Origin: an uncultured Bacilli bacterium | GTDB lineage: Bacteria > Bacillota_I > Bacilli_A > RF39 > UBA660 | Length of the DNA stretch: 42,082 bases | Direction of reading: 5' to 3' | Assembly (NCBI GenBank): GCA_944363885.1 | Contig: CALVVO010000005.1 | Coordinates: forward strand, 1-42,082 | Notes under the pieces: model-generated | Seen by the model: only the letters and a program-made list of their open reading frames with translations | Told to the model about the DNA's origin: nothing | Database searches by the model: none | Shown: piece after piece, positions 35,197 through 42,082 of the stretch | Layout of the letters: every line of letters begins with the position of its first letter | Numbering within the stretch: position 1 is the stretch's first letter | Program-made: the position numbers and the translations under genes

Positions 35197-35279
35197 ACGC
35201 CGTGTGCGGTGAAAGTCGCATGCACGGTGTAGAGCGGGGGAAAAGCTGGAGATAATATCAAAGGCTTACCTATCGCTAT
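35197..35279 (+). ncRNA. Group II intron domains V and VI (catalytic RNA)
   Basis: Domain V covers 35197-35230 and domain VI about 35233-35277 with branch-point A35272. Together with the last two intron bases they form the ribozyme core and 3' splice site. Confidence 0.9.
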
Positions 35280-36382
35280 CTACAATTATCAAAGCAGTAG
35301 TAGACATATATAACACAATAAATGAATGCAAAGAAGGGGATATCACCTTGCTCGCGCCTACTGGAAGAAGTGCTAAACGAATGATGGAAAGTATAGGTAG
35401 AAAAGCAAGCACAATACATAAATTTTTAAAATGGAATGGAGAAACAGAAACATTTCAAGTAAATATATATAATCCAAGCATGACAAAATTCGTAATAATA
35501 GATGAAGTAAGTATGGTAGACATATTTTTAATGAAAAACCTATTTGACGGGCTATTAAATAACATTAAACTTATATTTGTGGGAGATGCAAATCAATTAC
35601 CAAGCATTAGTCCAGGGAATGTATTGTACGATTTATTACAAATACCAGAAATAAAAAGAACTGAGTTATCAATGATATATAGAACAAAAAAAGATTCATA
35701 CATAAATGATTTTGCAAGCGATATAAAAAATAAAATAACTAAAGAAAAATACGAGAGTTATAGTGACTTTTCATTTATAGGGTGTGATGAAATACACATA
35801 AAACAAATTATAAAAGAAATATCACTTAAAGCAATAGAAAAAGGAATAAATAAAGAAAGTTTTCAAGTTTTAGCCCCTATGTACAAAGGAGAAAATGGCA
35901 TAGAATTATTAAATAAAGTAATGCAATCAATATTTAATCCAGAAAGCATAGATAAAAAAGAAATAATAATAAGAGGAGTTACATACAGAGAAGGAGATAA
36001 AGTAATACAACTTATAAACGATGTAGACAACAACATTTACAATGGAGACATAGGAATAATAGAAACAATAATTACAAGTACAAAAAACATAATGATAGTA
36101 AACTATAACGGAATAAAAGTAAAATATGATAATAAAAAATTTGATGAAATAACACATGCTTTTGCCATTAGCATACATAAAAGTCAAGGAAGTGAATATG
36201 AAAATGTAATAATGGTAATTTCAAAAAGTTTTAAAAGAATGCTTTATAATAAACTAATATATACTGGAGTTACCAGGGCAAAAAAAAGTTTAGTAATAAT
36301 AGGAAGTAAGGAATACCTAAATTATGGTATAACTAGAGATTATGCAGAAAATAGAAAGACACTTTTTACCAGATTATTTTAG
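35280..36382 (+). CDS. recD2: RecD2 helicase, exon 2 (C-terminal half)
   Basis: Read in frame from the splice junction, this begins (T)TIIKAVVDIYNTINE and encodes the rest of the motor: LLAPTGRSAKRM (motif Ia), VIIDEVSMVD (Walker B), FVGDANQLPSISPG (motif III), MIYRTK (motif IV), HAFAISIHKSQGSEYENV (motif V) and YTGVTRAKKSLVIIG (motif VI). All helicase motifs are intact, so the gene is functional provided the intron is removed. A TTG at 35348 is the first nominal start in this exon but has no ribosome binding site, so separate translation of exon 2 is unlikely. Confidence 0.93.
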
Positions 36383-36439
36383 TATAATAAAAACATTATA
36401 GTAAAAAATAATATTAGAAGTGAGGTGTTTACTATAAAA

Positions 36440-36601
36440 ATGTTAGATAGAATGCTTTGGATGGGCGCTGGGCTAGGTGCTGGTATGCTTATAAAAAAGC
36501 ATGAAAAAGACATTACATCTTTTATGAAAAAAGAAAGAAATAAAATGATGAAAGTCGGAAGTGCGATGACAAGTTCATCAAAAAGTCCTTCTAAAAAATA
36601 G
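36440..36601 (+). CDS. Small membrane protein, YtxH-like, unknown
   Basis: A 53-residue protein: MLDRMLWMGAGLGAGMLIKK, a short Gly-rich hydrophobic segment, then a basic helical tail with KHEKDITSFMKKERNKMM and a Ser/Lys-rich end. The layout recalls YtxH-type small proteins, but I do not assign a function. The GAGGTG at 36422-36427 is 12 nt before the ATG, which is long; an in-frame ATA at 36434 would be at the normal distance, so the true start is uncertain. The stop lies in a terminator hairpin. Confidence 0.6.
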   Translation: MLDRMLWMGAGLGAGMLIKKHEKDITSFMKKERNKMMKVGSAMTSSSKSPSKK

Positions 36602-36613
36602 AAGGATTTTTAT
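36586..36613 (+). terminator. Intrinsic terminator after the small membrane-protein gene
   Basis: TCCTTCT (36586-36592) and AGAAGGA (36600-36606) pair around a 7-nt loop, followed by TTTTTATTT. Confidence 0.85.
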
Positions 36614-36681
36614 TTACATATTTTTGTAAAAAAGTAAGTATAATATAAAAATGTATGATAAAATATATTTAGGTGAATAAA

Positions 36682-37866
36682 ATGAAAAATAAAATATTTG
36701 AAAAGATAAATGTGGATAAATTAAACGAAGTTTTCAAATTGAGTGGTAAAGTATTAAAAGTTTTATATTTATTACTTATAATAGGATTTTTGTATATTTT
36801 AACATTAGTTATAAAAGAATGGAATTTAATTCCAATACTTTTAACAATTTTAAAAATAATGAGCCCATTTTTTATAGGATTTGTAATTGCTTGGTTACTA
36901 AATCCATTTTGCTGTAAGCTCACTGAAAAGGGGTTACCTAGAGGAGTGTCAGTAATATTAGTATTTGGGTTAATGGTAATATTTATTTATCTTTTCTTGT
37001 TAGCTTTAATACCGGTATTAGGACAGCAGGTTAATGATATAGTTTCGGCTATACCAGGAATACTTACAGACGTAAAAGTTCATATAGATTCATTCTTTGA
37101 AACACTAAGCGATTCATCACTTTTAGATTTAAACAGTATAAAAGATGAAATGTATTTAACTGTAGAAACATTTGCTAAAAACCTAACAACATCATTACCA
37201 ACAGTAGTCATGAATTTTGTAAGTGCCTTATTTAGTGGGCTTGGAACAATACTAATTGGATTTGTTATTGGTTTTTATTTATTATTTAATTTTAATAATG
37301 CAACTAATCATTTATTAAATATACTACCTAGAAAAGGTAGAAAAGAAGGTGAGTTTATAATAAATGAAATATCAATAGTAATGCATAAATTTGTAAATGG
37401 AACATTGCTAATTAGTCTAATACTATTTATTGTTTCTATAATTGGATTTTCAATAATAGGATTAAACGCCCCAGTATTATTTGCCTTTTTCTGTGCGATT
37501 ACAAATTTAATACCATATATAGGTCCATACATAGGTGGAGCACCAGCCGTACTAGTAGGATTAAGCCAAAGTACACTTATCGGAATATTAGTACTAATAT
37601 TCATAGTAATTGTACAAGGTTTAGAATCAACATTCTTACATCCAATAGTAATAGGAAAAAAGATGGACTTACATCCAGTAACAATAGTAATATCATTATT
37701 GATATTTGGATATTTCTTTGGTATAATTGGAATGATTGTTGCAACACCAATAGTTGCAATATTAAAAATAATATATATATTCTTAGATACAAAATATGAT
37801 TTCTTTGGATATACAAAAAACAAAAGCGTTAAAAAAGAAATAAGTAAAATCGAGAATACTATTTAG
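36682..37866 (+). CDS. AI-2E family transporter (PF01594 type permease)
   Basis: The 394-residue protein has about eight membrane helices: two near the N-terminus (about 28-50 and 55-75), one near 90-112, a large extracytoplasmic loop (about 115-180), and five in the second half. PFFIGFVIAWLLNPF and the conserved YIGPYIGGAPAVLVGL, HPIVIGKKMDLHPVTI and FGIIGMIVATPI blocks are typical of the AI-2E/YdbI-YhhQ-like permease family. Substrates vary (autoinducer export, Na+/H+ antiport in some members), so none is claimed. ATG 36682 is chosen because AGGTGA lies 5-6 nt upstream; a GTG three codons earlier overlaps that site. The alanine T-box begins right after its stop. Confidence 0.88.
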   Translation: MKNKIFEKINVDKLNEVFKLSGKVLKVLYLLLIIGFLYILTLVIKEWNLIPILLTILKIMSPFFIGFVIAWLLNPFCCKLTEKGLPRGVSVILVFGLMVIFIYLFLLALIPVLGQQVNDIVSAIPGILTDVKVHIDSFFETLSDSSLLDLNSIKDEMYLTVETFAKNLTTSLPTVVMNFVSALFSGLGTILIGFVIGFYLLFNFNNATNHLLNILPRKGRKEGEFIINEISIVMHKFVNGTLLISLILFIVSIIGFSIIGLNAPVLFAFFCAITNLIPYIGPYIGGAPAVLVGLSQSTLIGILVLIFIVIVQGLESTFLHPIVIGKKMDLHPVTIVISLLIFGYFFGIIGMIVATPIVAILKIIYIFLDTKYDFFGYTKNKSVKKEISKIENTI

Positions 37867-38017
37867 AGAGAACTTGATTGGTGAAAAAGTTTTAGTACAG
37901 ATTTGAAAGCTATTCTTTAAGCAGGAAAACAATCCCGGGTAAAAACCGTTATAAAAATTAAGAAAAACAAAGGATGGTACCGTGCACATGCACTCCTTAT
38001 ACTATCCTTTTATTTTT
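37867..38017 (+). promoter_or_regulatory. T-box riboswitch, alanine specificity
   Basis: The T-box sequence AGGATGGTACCGTG (37971-37984) matches the AGGGTGGNACCGCG consensus. Its acceptor bulge reads TGGT, complementary to ACCA, as required for an A73 discriminator tRNA such as tRNA-Ala. A candidate GCT (Ala) specifier lies at 37909-37911 in the stem I region, which starts with GAGAGAAC. A terminator hairpin forms from AAAGGATGGTA (37969-37979) with TACTATCCTTT (38000-38010) and a T-rich tail; it excludes the antiterminator. Uncharged tRNA-Ala would thus turn on the next genes, the second of which is alaS. Confidence 0.9.
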
Positions 38018-38028
38018 GGAGGTAAAAA

Positions 38029-38595
38029 ATGGAATTAAAGGAAACAAAACCAATAATTTATTTAATAAGTGGAAAAGCGAGATATGGCAAAGACACAACA
38101 GCTAACTTTATAAAAGAATATTACGAACGTAAAGGGAAAAAAATAATTAATTTACAATTTTCAAGCTACATAAAAGAATATGCAAAAAAGATAACTGGAT
38201 GGGATGGAAGCGAAGAAACAAAACCTAGAGAACTTTTACAAATATTAGGAACCGAAGTAATAAGAAACAAAATAGACGAAGAATTTTTCATAAAAAAAAT
38301 AATTGATGACATAAAAGTATATAGTTATTTTTTTGACGTCATAACAATAAGCGATGTAAGAGCAAAACGAGAAATAATTAACGTTACAAATTCATTTGAT
38401 AAAGTAATTAGCATAAACATAAACAGACCTAATTTTGATAACGGATTATCAGAAGAACAAAAAAGACATTTTACTGAAATAGATTTAGATGATTATGACA
38501 AATTTGATTATATATTGATAAACGATGGAGATTTAAATGATTTAAAAGATAAAATTTATGAAATGGTCGGTGAGATAGATGAAAAATTTAACTAG
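38029..38595 (+). CDS. Deoxynucleoside monophosphate kinase-like P-loop protein
   Basis: The 188-residue protein has an N-terminal P-loop GKARYGKDTTA (about residues 15-25), then FSSYIKEYAKKITGW, RELLQILGTE and ISDVRAKREI (about 104-113), features shared with phage-type dNMP kinases (T4 gp1 family) and related adenylate kinase-like folds. It would phosphorylate a nucleoside monophosphate, but the substrate cannot be read from the sequence. GGAGG at 38018-38022 follows the T-box terminator directly, so the gene is the first of the alanine-controlled operon. It overlaps alaS by 17 nt, so the two are tightly coupled. Confidence 0.7.
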   Translation: MELKETKPIIYLISGKARYGKDTTANFIKEYYERKGKKIINLQFSSYIKEYAKKITGWDGSEETKPRELLQILGTEVIRNKIDEEFFIKKIIDDIKVYSYFFDVITISDVRAKREIINVTNSFDKVISININRPNFDNGLSEEQKRHFTEIDLDDYDKFDYILINDGDLNDLKDKIYEMVGEIDEKFN

Positions 38596-40354
38596 AAGAG
38601 AATTAATAGACAAATACTTAAAATTTTTTGAAGAAAAAGGGCACAAAATAATTCCAAGTGCGAGTTTAATACCAGAAAATGATCCGACAGTTTTATTTAC
38701 AACTGCTGGTATGCATCCATTAGTTCCATATCTTTTAGGAACACCACATCCAATGGGGAAAAGATTAGTAGACGTTCAAAAGTGTATGAGGACAAGTGAT
38801 ATAGATAGTGTTGGAGATGATACCCATTGTACATTCTTTGAAATGCTTGGAAACTGGTCACTTGGCGATTATTTTAAAGATGAAGCAATAAAGTGGTCTT
38901 TTGAATTTTTAACCGATGATAAATATTTAGGAATCCCATTAGACAAACTTGCATTCAGTGTATTTGAAGGAAATGAAAATGCACCTAGAGACACATATAG
39001 TGCAGAAGTATGGAAAAGTTTAGGAGTAAAAGAAGAAAACATATATTTTCTAAGCAAAGAACATAACTGGTGGGAACTAGGAAGTGGAGAAGGACCTTGT
39101 GGGCCAGACACAGAAATGTTTGTAAAAGTAAAAGAATGCAACAATACAAACTGCACTCCATCAGAAAACTGTGGTTGCATGGTTGAAATTTGGAATGATG
39201 TATTCATGGAATATTTAGCAAAAGATGGAAAATACACACCACTTGAACACAAAAACGTAGACACTGGATTAGGCGTTGAAAGAGTATTAATGACACTAAA
39301 TAACTTAACAAGTGTATATGACATTGAAGTATTCAAATTAGCAAGAGAAAAAATAGAAGAACTTACAAATACAAAATACGAGGGCAACAAAAAAGAATAC
39401 AGAATAGTACTCGACCACATTAGAACTGCTACATTTGTTTTAGGAGATGACATAAAACTAACACCTTCAAACACAGGAAGAGGTTATGTACTTAGAAGAC
39501 TTCTTAGACGAGCAATAAGATACATTAAAAAAGTAACTGATAAAGAAGATATATTAAAAGAAGTTAGCAAAGTATTCATAGAATATTACAAAAACGATTA
39601 CGAAGAATTAGGAAGAAATAGTGATTACATTTTAAATGAAATAGAGAAAGAAACAAATAAATTTAATAAAACAATAACATCTGGGATGAAAATGTTTAAT
39701 AAAACAGAACAAAGTTCAAATGGAATAATAGATGGAGAACACGCATTTAAATTATTTGATACATTTGGATTTCCACTAGAATTTACACTAGAATTAGCAA
39801 AAGAAAAGGGTCTAGAAGTAGATGTAAAAGGTTTTGAAGAAAAAATGAAAGAACACCAAGAATTGTCTAGAACAGCATCAAAAGGAGAGTTTAAAGGTGG
39901 ACTAGCAGATACATCATATGAAAGCACAAAATATCACACATTAGCTCATATAATGTTAGCAGAATTAAAGAAAATGTTTGGCGAAGAAGTAATACAAAAA
40001 GGACAAAACATAACGCCAGAAAGACTAAGATTTGATTTTCCTTTAGATCATAAAATGACAGAAGAAGAAAAAGAAGAATTAACTAACAGAGTAAATGATG
40101 TAATAGAAAAAGGCATTGATGTAATTAGAGAAGAAATGACTTATGACGAAGCAAAAAAAGCTGGAGCAGAAGGAATATTTACAGACAAATACGGAAACAT
40201 AGTAAGTGTTTATACAATTGGAGGTGTTTCAAAAGAAATATGTGGTGGACCACATGTAAAAAACACAAGAGAATTAGGAACATTCAAAATCATAAAAGAA
40301 GAAAGTAGTGCTGCAGGAATTAGAAGACTTAAGGTAATATTAGAAGATAAATAA
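38579..40354 (+). CDS. alaS: Alanyl-tRNA synthetase, short form lacking the C-terminal domain
   Basis: The 591-residue enzyme charges tRNA-Ala. Full catalytic core: LFTTAGMHPLVPYLLG, QKCMRTSDIDSVGDDTHCTFFEMLGNWS (motif 2 area, split over about 64-90), the DTGLGVERV motif (about 228-236) and GRGYVLRRLLRRAIR. The editing domain is present with H-x3-H (HTLAH, about 460) and C-x3-H (CGGPH, about 560). The protein stops at AAGIRRLKVILEDK; the usual ~280-residue coiled-coil and C-Ala domains are absent. No frameshift or downstream remnant is seen, and the terminator follows at once, so this is a natural short form. GGTGAG lies 6 nt before the start, inside the upstream gene. Controlled by the T-box at 37.9 kb. 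Confidence 0.94.
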   Translation: MKNLTRRELIDKYLKFFEEKGHKIIPSASLIPENDPTVLFTTAGMHPLVPYLLGTPHPMGKRLVDVQKCMRTSDIDSVGDDTHCTFFEMLGNWSLGDYFKDEAIKWSFEFLTDDKYLGIPLDKLAFSVFEGNENAPRDTYSAEVWKSLGVKEENIYFLSKEHNWWELGSGEGPCGPDTEMFVKVKECNNTNCTPSENCGCMVEIWNDVFMEYLAKDGKYTPLEHKNVDTGLGVERVLMTLNNLTSVYDIEVFKLAREKIEELTNTKYEGNKKEYRIVLDHIRTATFVLGDDIKLTPSNTGRGYVLRRLLRRAIRYIKKVTDKEDILKEVSKVFIEYYKNDYEELGRNSDYILNEIEKETNKFNKTITSGMKMFNKTEQSSNGIIDGEHAFKLFDTFGFPLEFTLELAKEKGLEVDVKGFEEKMKEHQELSRTASKGEFKGGLADTSYESTKYHTLAHIMLAELKKMFGEEVIQKGQNITPERLRFDFPLDHKMTEEEKEELTNRVNDVIEKGIDVIREEMTYDEAKKAGAEGIFTDKYGNIVSVYTIGGVSKEICGGPHVKNTRELGTFKIIKEESSAAGIRRLKVILEDK

Positions 40355-40384
40355 AAAGCACATCAATCATGATGTGTTTTATCT
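40355..40384. terminator. Bidirectional terminator between alaS and the sortase gene
   Basis: AAAGCACATCA (40355-40365) pairs with TGATGTGTTTT (40370-40380), one G-T pair, around a 4-nt loop. The sortase stop lies in the left arm. Confidence 0.85.
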
Positions 40385-41241
40385 TGTCTTGTTTCTCTTT
40401 TAATTAATTTAGCATGAACAACAAGTTTTTCATTATTAGCATAACAAGTAGATAAAGTAAGAATCTTATCATTAGTGCTTACTGAAGTTCCAAAATTATG
40501 TGCAGTTCTATTATAAATCATTTTAAGAAAATCACTAAATTCACTATCACTACTGAAATCAACTTTTAAATAATCACTTGTAGTAGGTAAGTGGTAAACA
40601 CTAAAGACTTGCCACATGGTATTTTCGTAAGGAGTAGAAAGCTTAATCACATAATTACTAGTGTCATTTAGCCAACCACTTTTTAAAATATTTTTTAAAC
40701 TACCAAACATAGTCCTATCTAATCTACTATGACCATACAAAATTGTATTTTTATCAAAATCTTCTGAATCATTTCTGTAATCCATAAATACCCATCCAGC
40801 AGAATTCCAACTTTTATCAAAAGCATGTGTTAAATAATAATCATTATCACTAGTTTGAACAATAGGATAGTTAATATTAGTCCCATTTATTTGAATCCAA
40901 CCAACTGTGTCTTTATTTTCTGATAATAGTTCGCTAAAATCTACATTAATTAAATTCATTTTAATATAATCCCAATAAGGATCAAATTCATCTATTTCAG
41001 ATTGATTAATTATTTCAGTGTTTAAGTTATCTGGAACTACAGTAATATTGGTTTTATTGATTAAATCATCAACTTGACTATTAATTTTCTTATTATCTTT
41101 GTACCAAGAGATTCCCTCATTAATTGAAATAACTAATAATGAAATACACAAAAACATGAAAGAAATTAAAAGAACATTCTTCCATTTAATTTTATCTAAA
41201 CTAAATGATTTTTTAGATTTTTTTTGTTTAATTTTCTTCAT
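40363..41241 (-). CDS. srtB: Class B sortase
   Basis: The protein is 292 residues from the ATG at 41241. It has a Lys-rich cytoplasmic tail, one membrane helix (about 22-42) and an extracytoplasmic sortase domain with NPQT-type sortase B features: VGWIQINGTNINYPIVQTSDNDYYL (split), WVFMDYRN, the catalytic His in YGHSR, the catalytic Cys in TLSTCY, and the Arg in the final LIKRE. I chose 41241 because a TATAAT (minus strand, 41253-41248) and TGTACA at a 17-bp distance would start transcription exactly on this ATG; an upstream ATG at 41277 lies in the promoter and has no ribosome binding site. Its likely substrate is the NPQTYD protein at 19.0 kb. Confidence 0.9.
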   Translation of the reverse strand: MKKIKQKKSKKSFSLDKIKWKNVLLISFMFLCISLLVISINEGISWYKDNKKINSQVDDLINKTNITVVPDNLNTEIINQSEIDEFDPYWDYIKMNLINVDFSELLSENKDTVGWIQINGTNINYPIVQTSDNDYYLTHAFDKSWNSAGWVFMDYRNDSEDFDKNTILYGHSRLDRTMFGSLKNILKSGWLNDTSNYVIKLSTPYENTMWQVFSVYHLPTTSDYLKVDFSSDSEFSDFLKMIYNRTAHNFGTSVSTNDKILTLSTCYANNEKLVVHAKLIKRETRQDKTHHD

Positions 41242-41247
41242 TACTTT

Positions 41248-41276
41248 ATTATAATATAAAAAGATTTTTTTGTACA
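41248..41276 (-). promoter_or_regulatory. Promoter of the sortase gene (leaderless configuration)
   Basis: On the minus strand, TGTACA (41276-41271), 17-bp spacer and TATAAT (41253-41248). The start site falls on the A of the ATG at 41241, and no Shine-Dalgarno is present there. Confidence 0.55.
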
Positions 41277-41311
41277 TAATGAACTAAAAAAATTTATATT
41301 AACTGGATTTG

Positions 41312-42013
41312 TTATTTGTATAATATTTCTCGTATAGGTTTATCTTTATGATCTAAATAAAATTTATGATTAAATAGGTAAAACTTTAATTCTTTTGCAC
41401 TTACAAATTCTTTCCCTCTCAACTCTTTAATATATTCTTTACTAAAAGCTTTTTTTGAGTAATCACTAAGTACAAGTAATTGCATACCTATAATTATACC
41501 TGCAAGGACATATAAAGTTATGGAATCGTAGGTTACAAATATACCTCGCAAAGTGATAGGTAATAAGTCAATGTAAAGTGGAGAAGCTAGTAAAACAAAA
41601 CTTAATATGATAGTTGCTGCTAATAAAACTGTTTTTCTTTTACCAAGTTTACTAGATTGAACGTTTTTATTTTCTTTGTAAGCAATAGTATTAACTACAA
41701 CAATTGCAAGTTCAAGAAGTAGTGGCACGATCATAACTACTCTTATGTAGGAAAGAATGCTTAAGCTTACAATACTAAATAATTTGTCACACATACCATC
41801 CAATAAACTGCCAAAAAACGTTTCAACTTTCCAATGTCTAGCAAGGCGGCCATCAATTGCATCAGTCGAAAAAATAATTAAAACCCATATTGAAACAACA
41901 ACTGGTCCTTTATAGTAATAAATGAAAGGCAAGATTACTGAGCCAATCAACCTTACAGAAGTTAAAAGATTAACTATAATTAATTTTAAATAATAAATTT
42001 TATTATCTTTCAT
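41312..42013 (-). CDS. CDP-alcohol phosphatidyltransferase family membrane protein (PgsA-like)
   Basis: The signature D-x2-DG-x2-AR-x8-G-x3-D-x3-D is complete (from STDAIDGRLARHW to GSLLDGMCDKL). The family transfers a phosphatidyl group from CDP-diacylglycerol to an alcohol; PgsA makes phosphatidylglycerol phosphate. Several membrane helices follow the motif, and a ~45-residue basic soluble tail ends the protein. From ATG 42013 the product has 233 residues and begins MKDNKIYYLKLIIVNLLTSVR, close to the PgsA pattern (NLLTxxR). AAAGGA on the minus strand lies about 12 nt upstream. A further in-frame ATG at 42052 would add 13 residues. The exact alcohol is uncertain. Confidence 0.85.
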   Translation of the reverse strand: MKDNKIYYLKLIIVNLLTSVRLIGSVILPFIYYYKGPVVVSIWVLIIFSTDAIDGRLARHWKVETFFGSLLDGMCDKLFSIVSLSILSYIRVVMIVPLLLELAIVVVNTIAYKENKNVQSSKLGKRKTVLLAATIILSFVLLASPLYIDLLPITLRGIFVTYDSITLYVLAGIIIGMQLLVLSDYSKKAFSKEYIKELRGKEFVSAKELKFYLFNHKFYLDHKDKPIREILYK

Positions 42014-42082
42014 ATAAAGTTTCATTCCTTTCACTACGTTCAAGGCACACATAGGAATGAAAACCTTGAACTAAATTTATTT

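Larger units (their letters stand above)
32436..35279 (+). mobile_element. Complete group II intron (2,844 nt) inserted in recD2
   Basis: The 5' end is GTGCG (32436-32440), the 3' end is CTAT (35276-35279). Domain V is a 34-nt hairpin at 35197-35230 with a CGC catalytic triad (35198-35200) and the usual GTGAAAGT loop region. Domain VI (35233-35277) has a bulged A at 35272, seven bases from the 3' end, the expected branch point. EBS1 TTTTTC (32858-32863) is in a hairpin loop and pairs with IBS1 GAAAAA (32430-32435) at the exon end. Domain IV holds the reverse transcriptase/maturase gene. 32441-33220 is the structured RNA of domains I-III and the start of IV, with no other gene. All parts look intact, so the intron is probably active. 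Confidence 0.95.

Noticed and set aside
37308-37823. 171-codon minus-strand frame inside the AI-2E permease gene
   Set aside because: The permease has family motifs in its own frame; the antisense frame is an Ile/Asn-rich shadow without start signals.
38869-39474. 201-codon minus-strand frame inside alaS
   Set aside because: It lies wholly inside a certain synthetase gene and its Ser/Phe-rich product is typical of antisense reading of AT-rich coding DNA.
1-42082. CRISPR arrays, tRNA or rRNA genes, IS element ends
   Set aside because: I looked for regularly spaced repeats, cloverleaf-like segments and transposase frames with terminal inverted repeats and found none; the only mobile element is the group II intron.
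1-42082. Mycoplasma genetic code (UGA = Trp)
   Set aside because: UGA serves as a stop, for example for nth and the sortase gene, and no in-frame UGA is needed to keep any gene open.

Overview
The window is AT-rich chromosomal DNA from a walled, low-GC member of the Bacillota, most likely class Bacilli, in the neighbourhood of the uncultured gut RF39/Erysipelotrichia-like lineages. UGA is used as stop and UGG as Trp, so this is not a code-4 mycoplasma, and penicillin-binding proteins and MurC show that a peptidoglycan wall is made. Several gene orders match Bacillus subtilis: dnaD-nth followed by convergent ponA-recU, dnaB-dnaI, sirA-yneF, mraZ-rsmH-ftsL-pbpB, rpsB-tsf, and rpsL-rpsG-fusA-tuf.

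Layout. 1-2750 is an accessory patch: a DinD-like BRO-N protein, a RhuM protein, and the 5'-truncated remnant of a membrane-anchored DUF4367-like protein. 2.8-8.9 kb carries HU, the CCA-adding enzyme, DnaD, endonuclease III and, on the other strand, RecU and class A PBP1. 9.0-11.6 kb carries S2 (with an unusual C-terminal extension), EF-Ts and an unknown membrane-anchored protein. 11.6-16.2 kb is a short dcw cluster (mraZ, rsmH, ftsL-like, PBP2 with PASTA domains) followed by SirA-like and YneF. 16.2-18.9 kb has the helicase loaders DnaB and DnaI and two tiny paralogous coiled-coil proteins. 19.0-20.4 kb is a surface protein with an NPQTYD sorting signal. 20.4-24.9 kb is the str operon plus tuf. 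25.0-28.4 kb holds an Hpt-REC signalling protein, two type IV prepilin-like proteins and a PilB/GspE ATPase. 28.4-31.3 kb has proS and murC. 31.4-36.4 kb is recD2 split by a complete 2,844-nt group II intron. 36.4-42.1 kb has a small membrane protein, an AI-2E family permease, an alanine T-box controlling a dNMP-kinase-like gene and a short alaS, a class B sortase, and a CDP-alcohol phosphatidyltransferase.

How the parts connect. Most of the window is replication/repair (HU, DnaD, Nth, RecU, DnaB, DnaI, SirA-like, RecD2), translation (S2, Ts, S12, S7, EF-G, EF-Tu, ProRS, AlaRS, CCA) and envelope synthesis (MraZ regulon, PBP1, PBP2, MurC, sortase). The class B sortase at 40.4 kb is the obvious enzyme for anchoring the NPQTYD protein at 19.0 kb. 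Regulation is readable in several places: a four-repeat MraZ operator, an Ala T-box with a GCU specifier and a UGGU acceptor bulge, and promoters with -10 boxes placed so that cca, recD2 and sortase transcripts look leaderless.

Most interesting signals: (i) a group II intron inserted exactly inside the Walker A codons of recD2, with 5' GTGCG, domain V, branch-point A, EBS1-IBS1 pairing and a seamless GKTT exon junction all visible; (ii) perfect palindromes of 10 and 11 bp embedded in the coding sequences of both accessory genes, with a related TTGCAC core; (iii) the short AlaRS lacking the C-terminal domain, under T-box control together with a nucleotide kinase.
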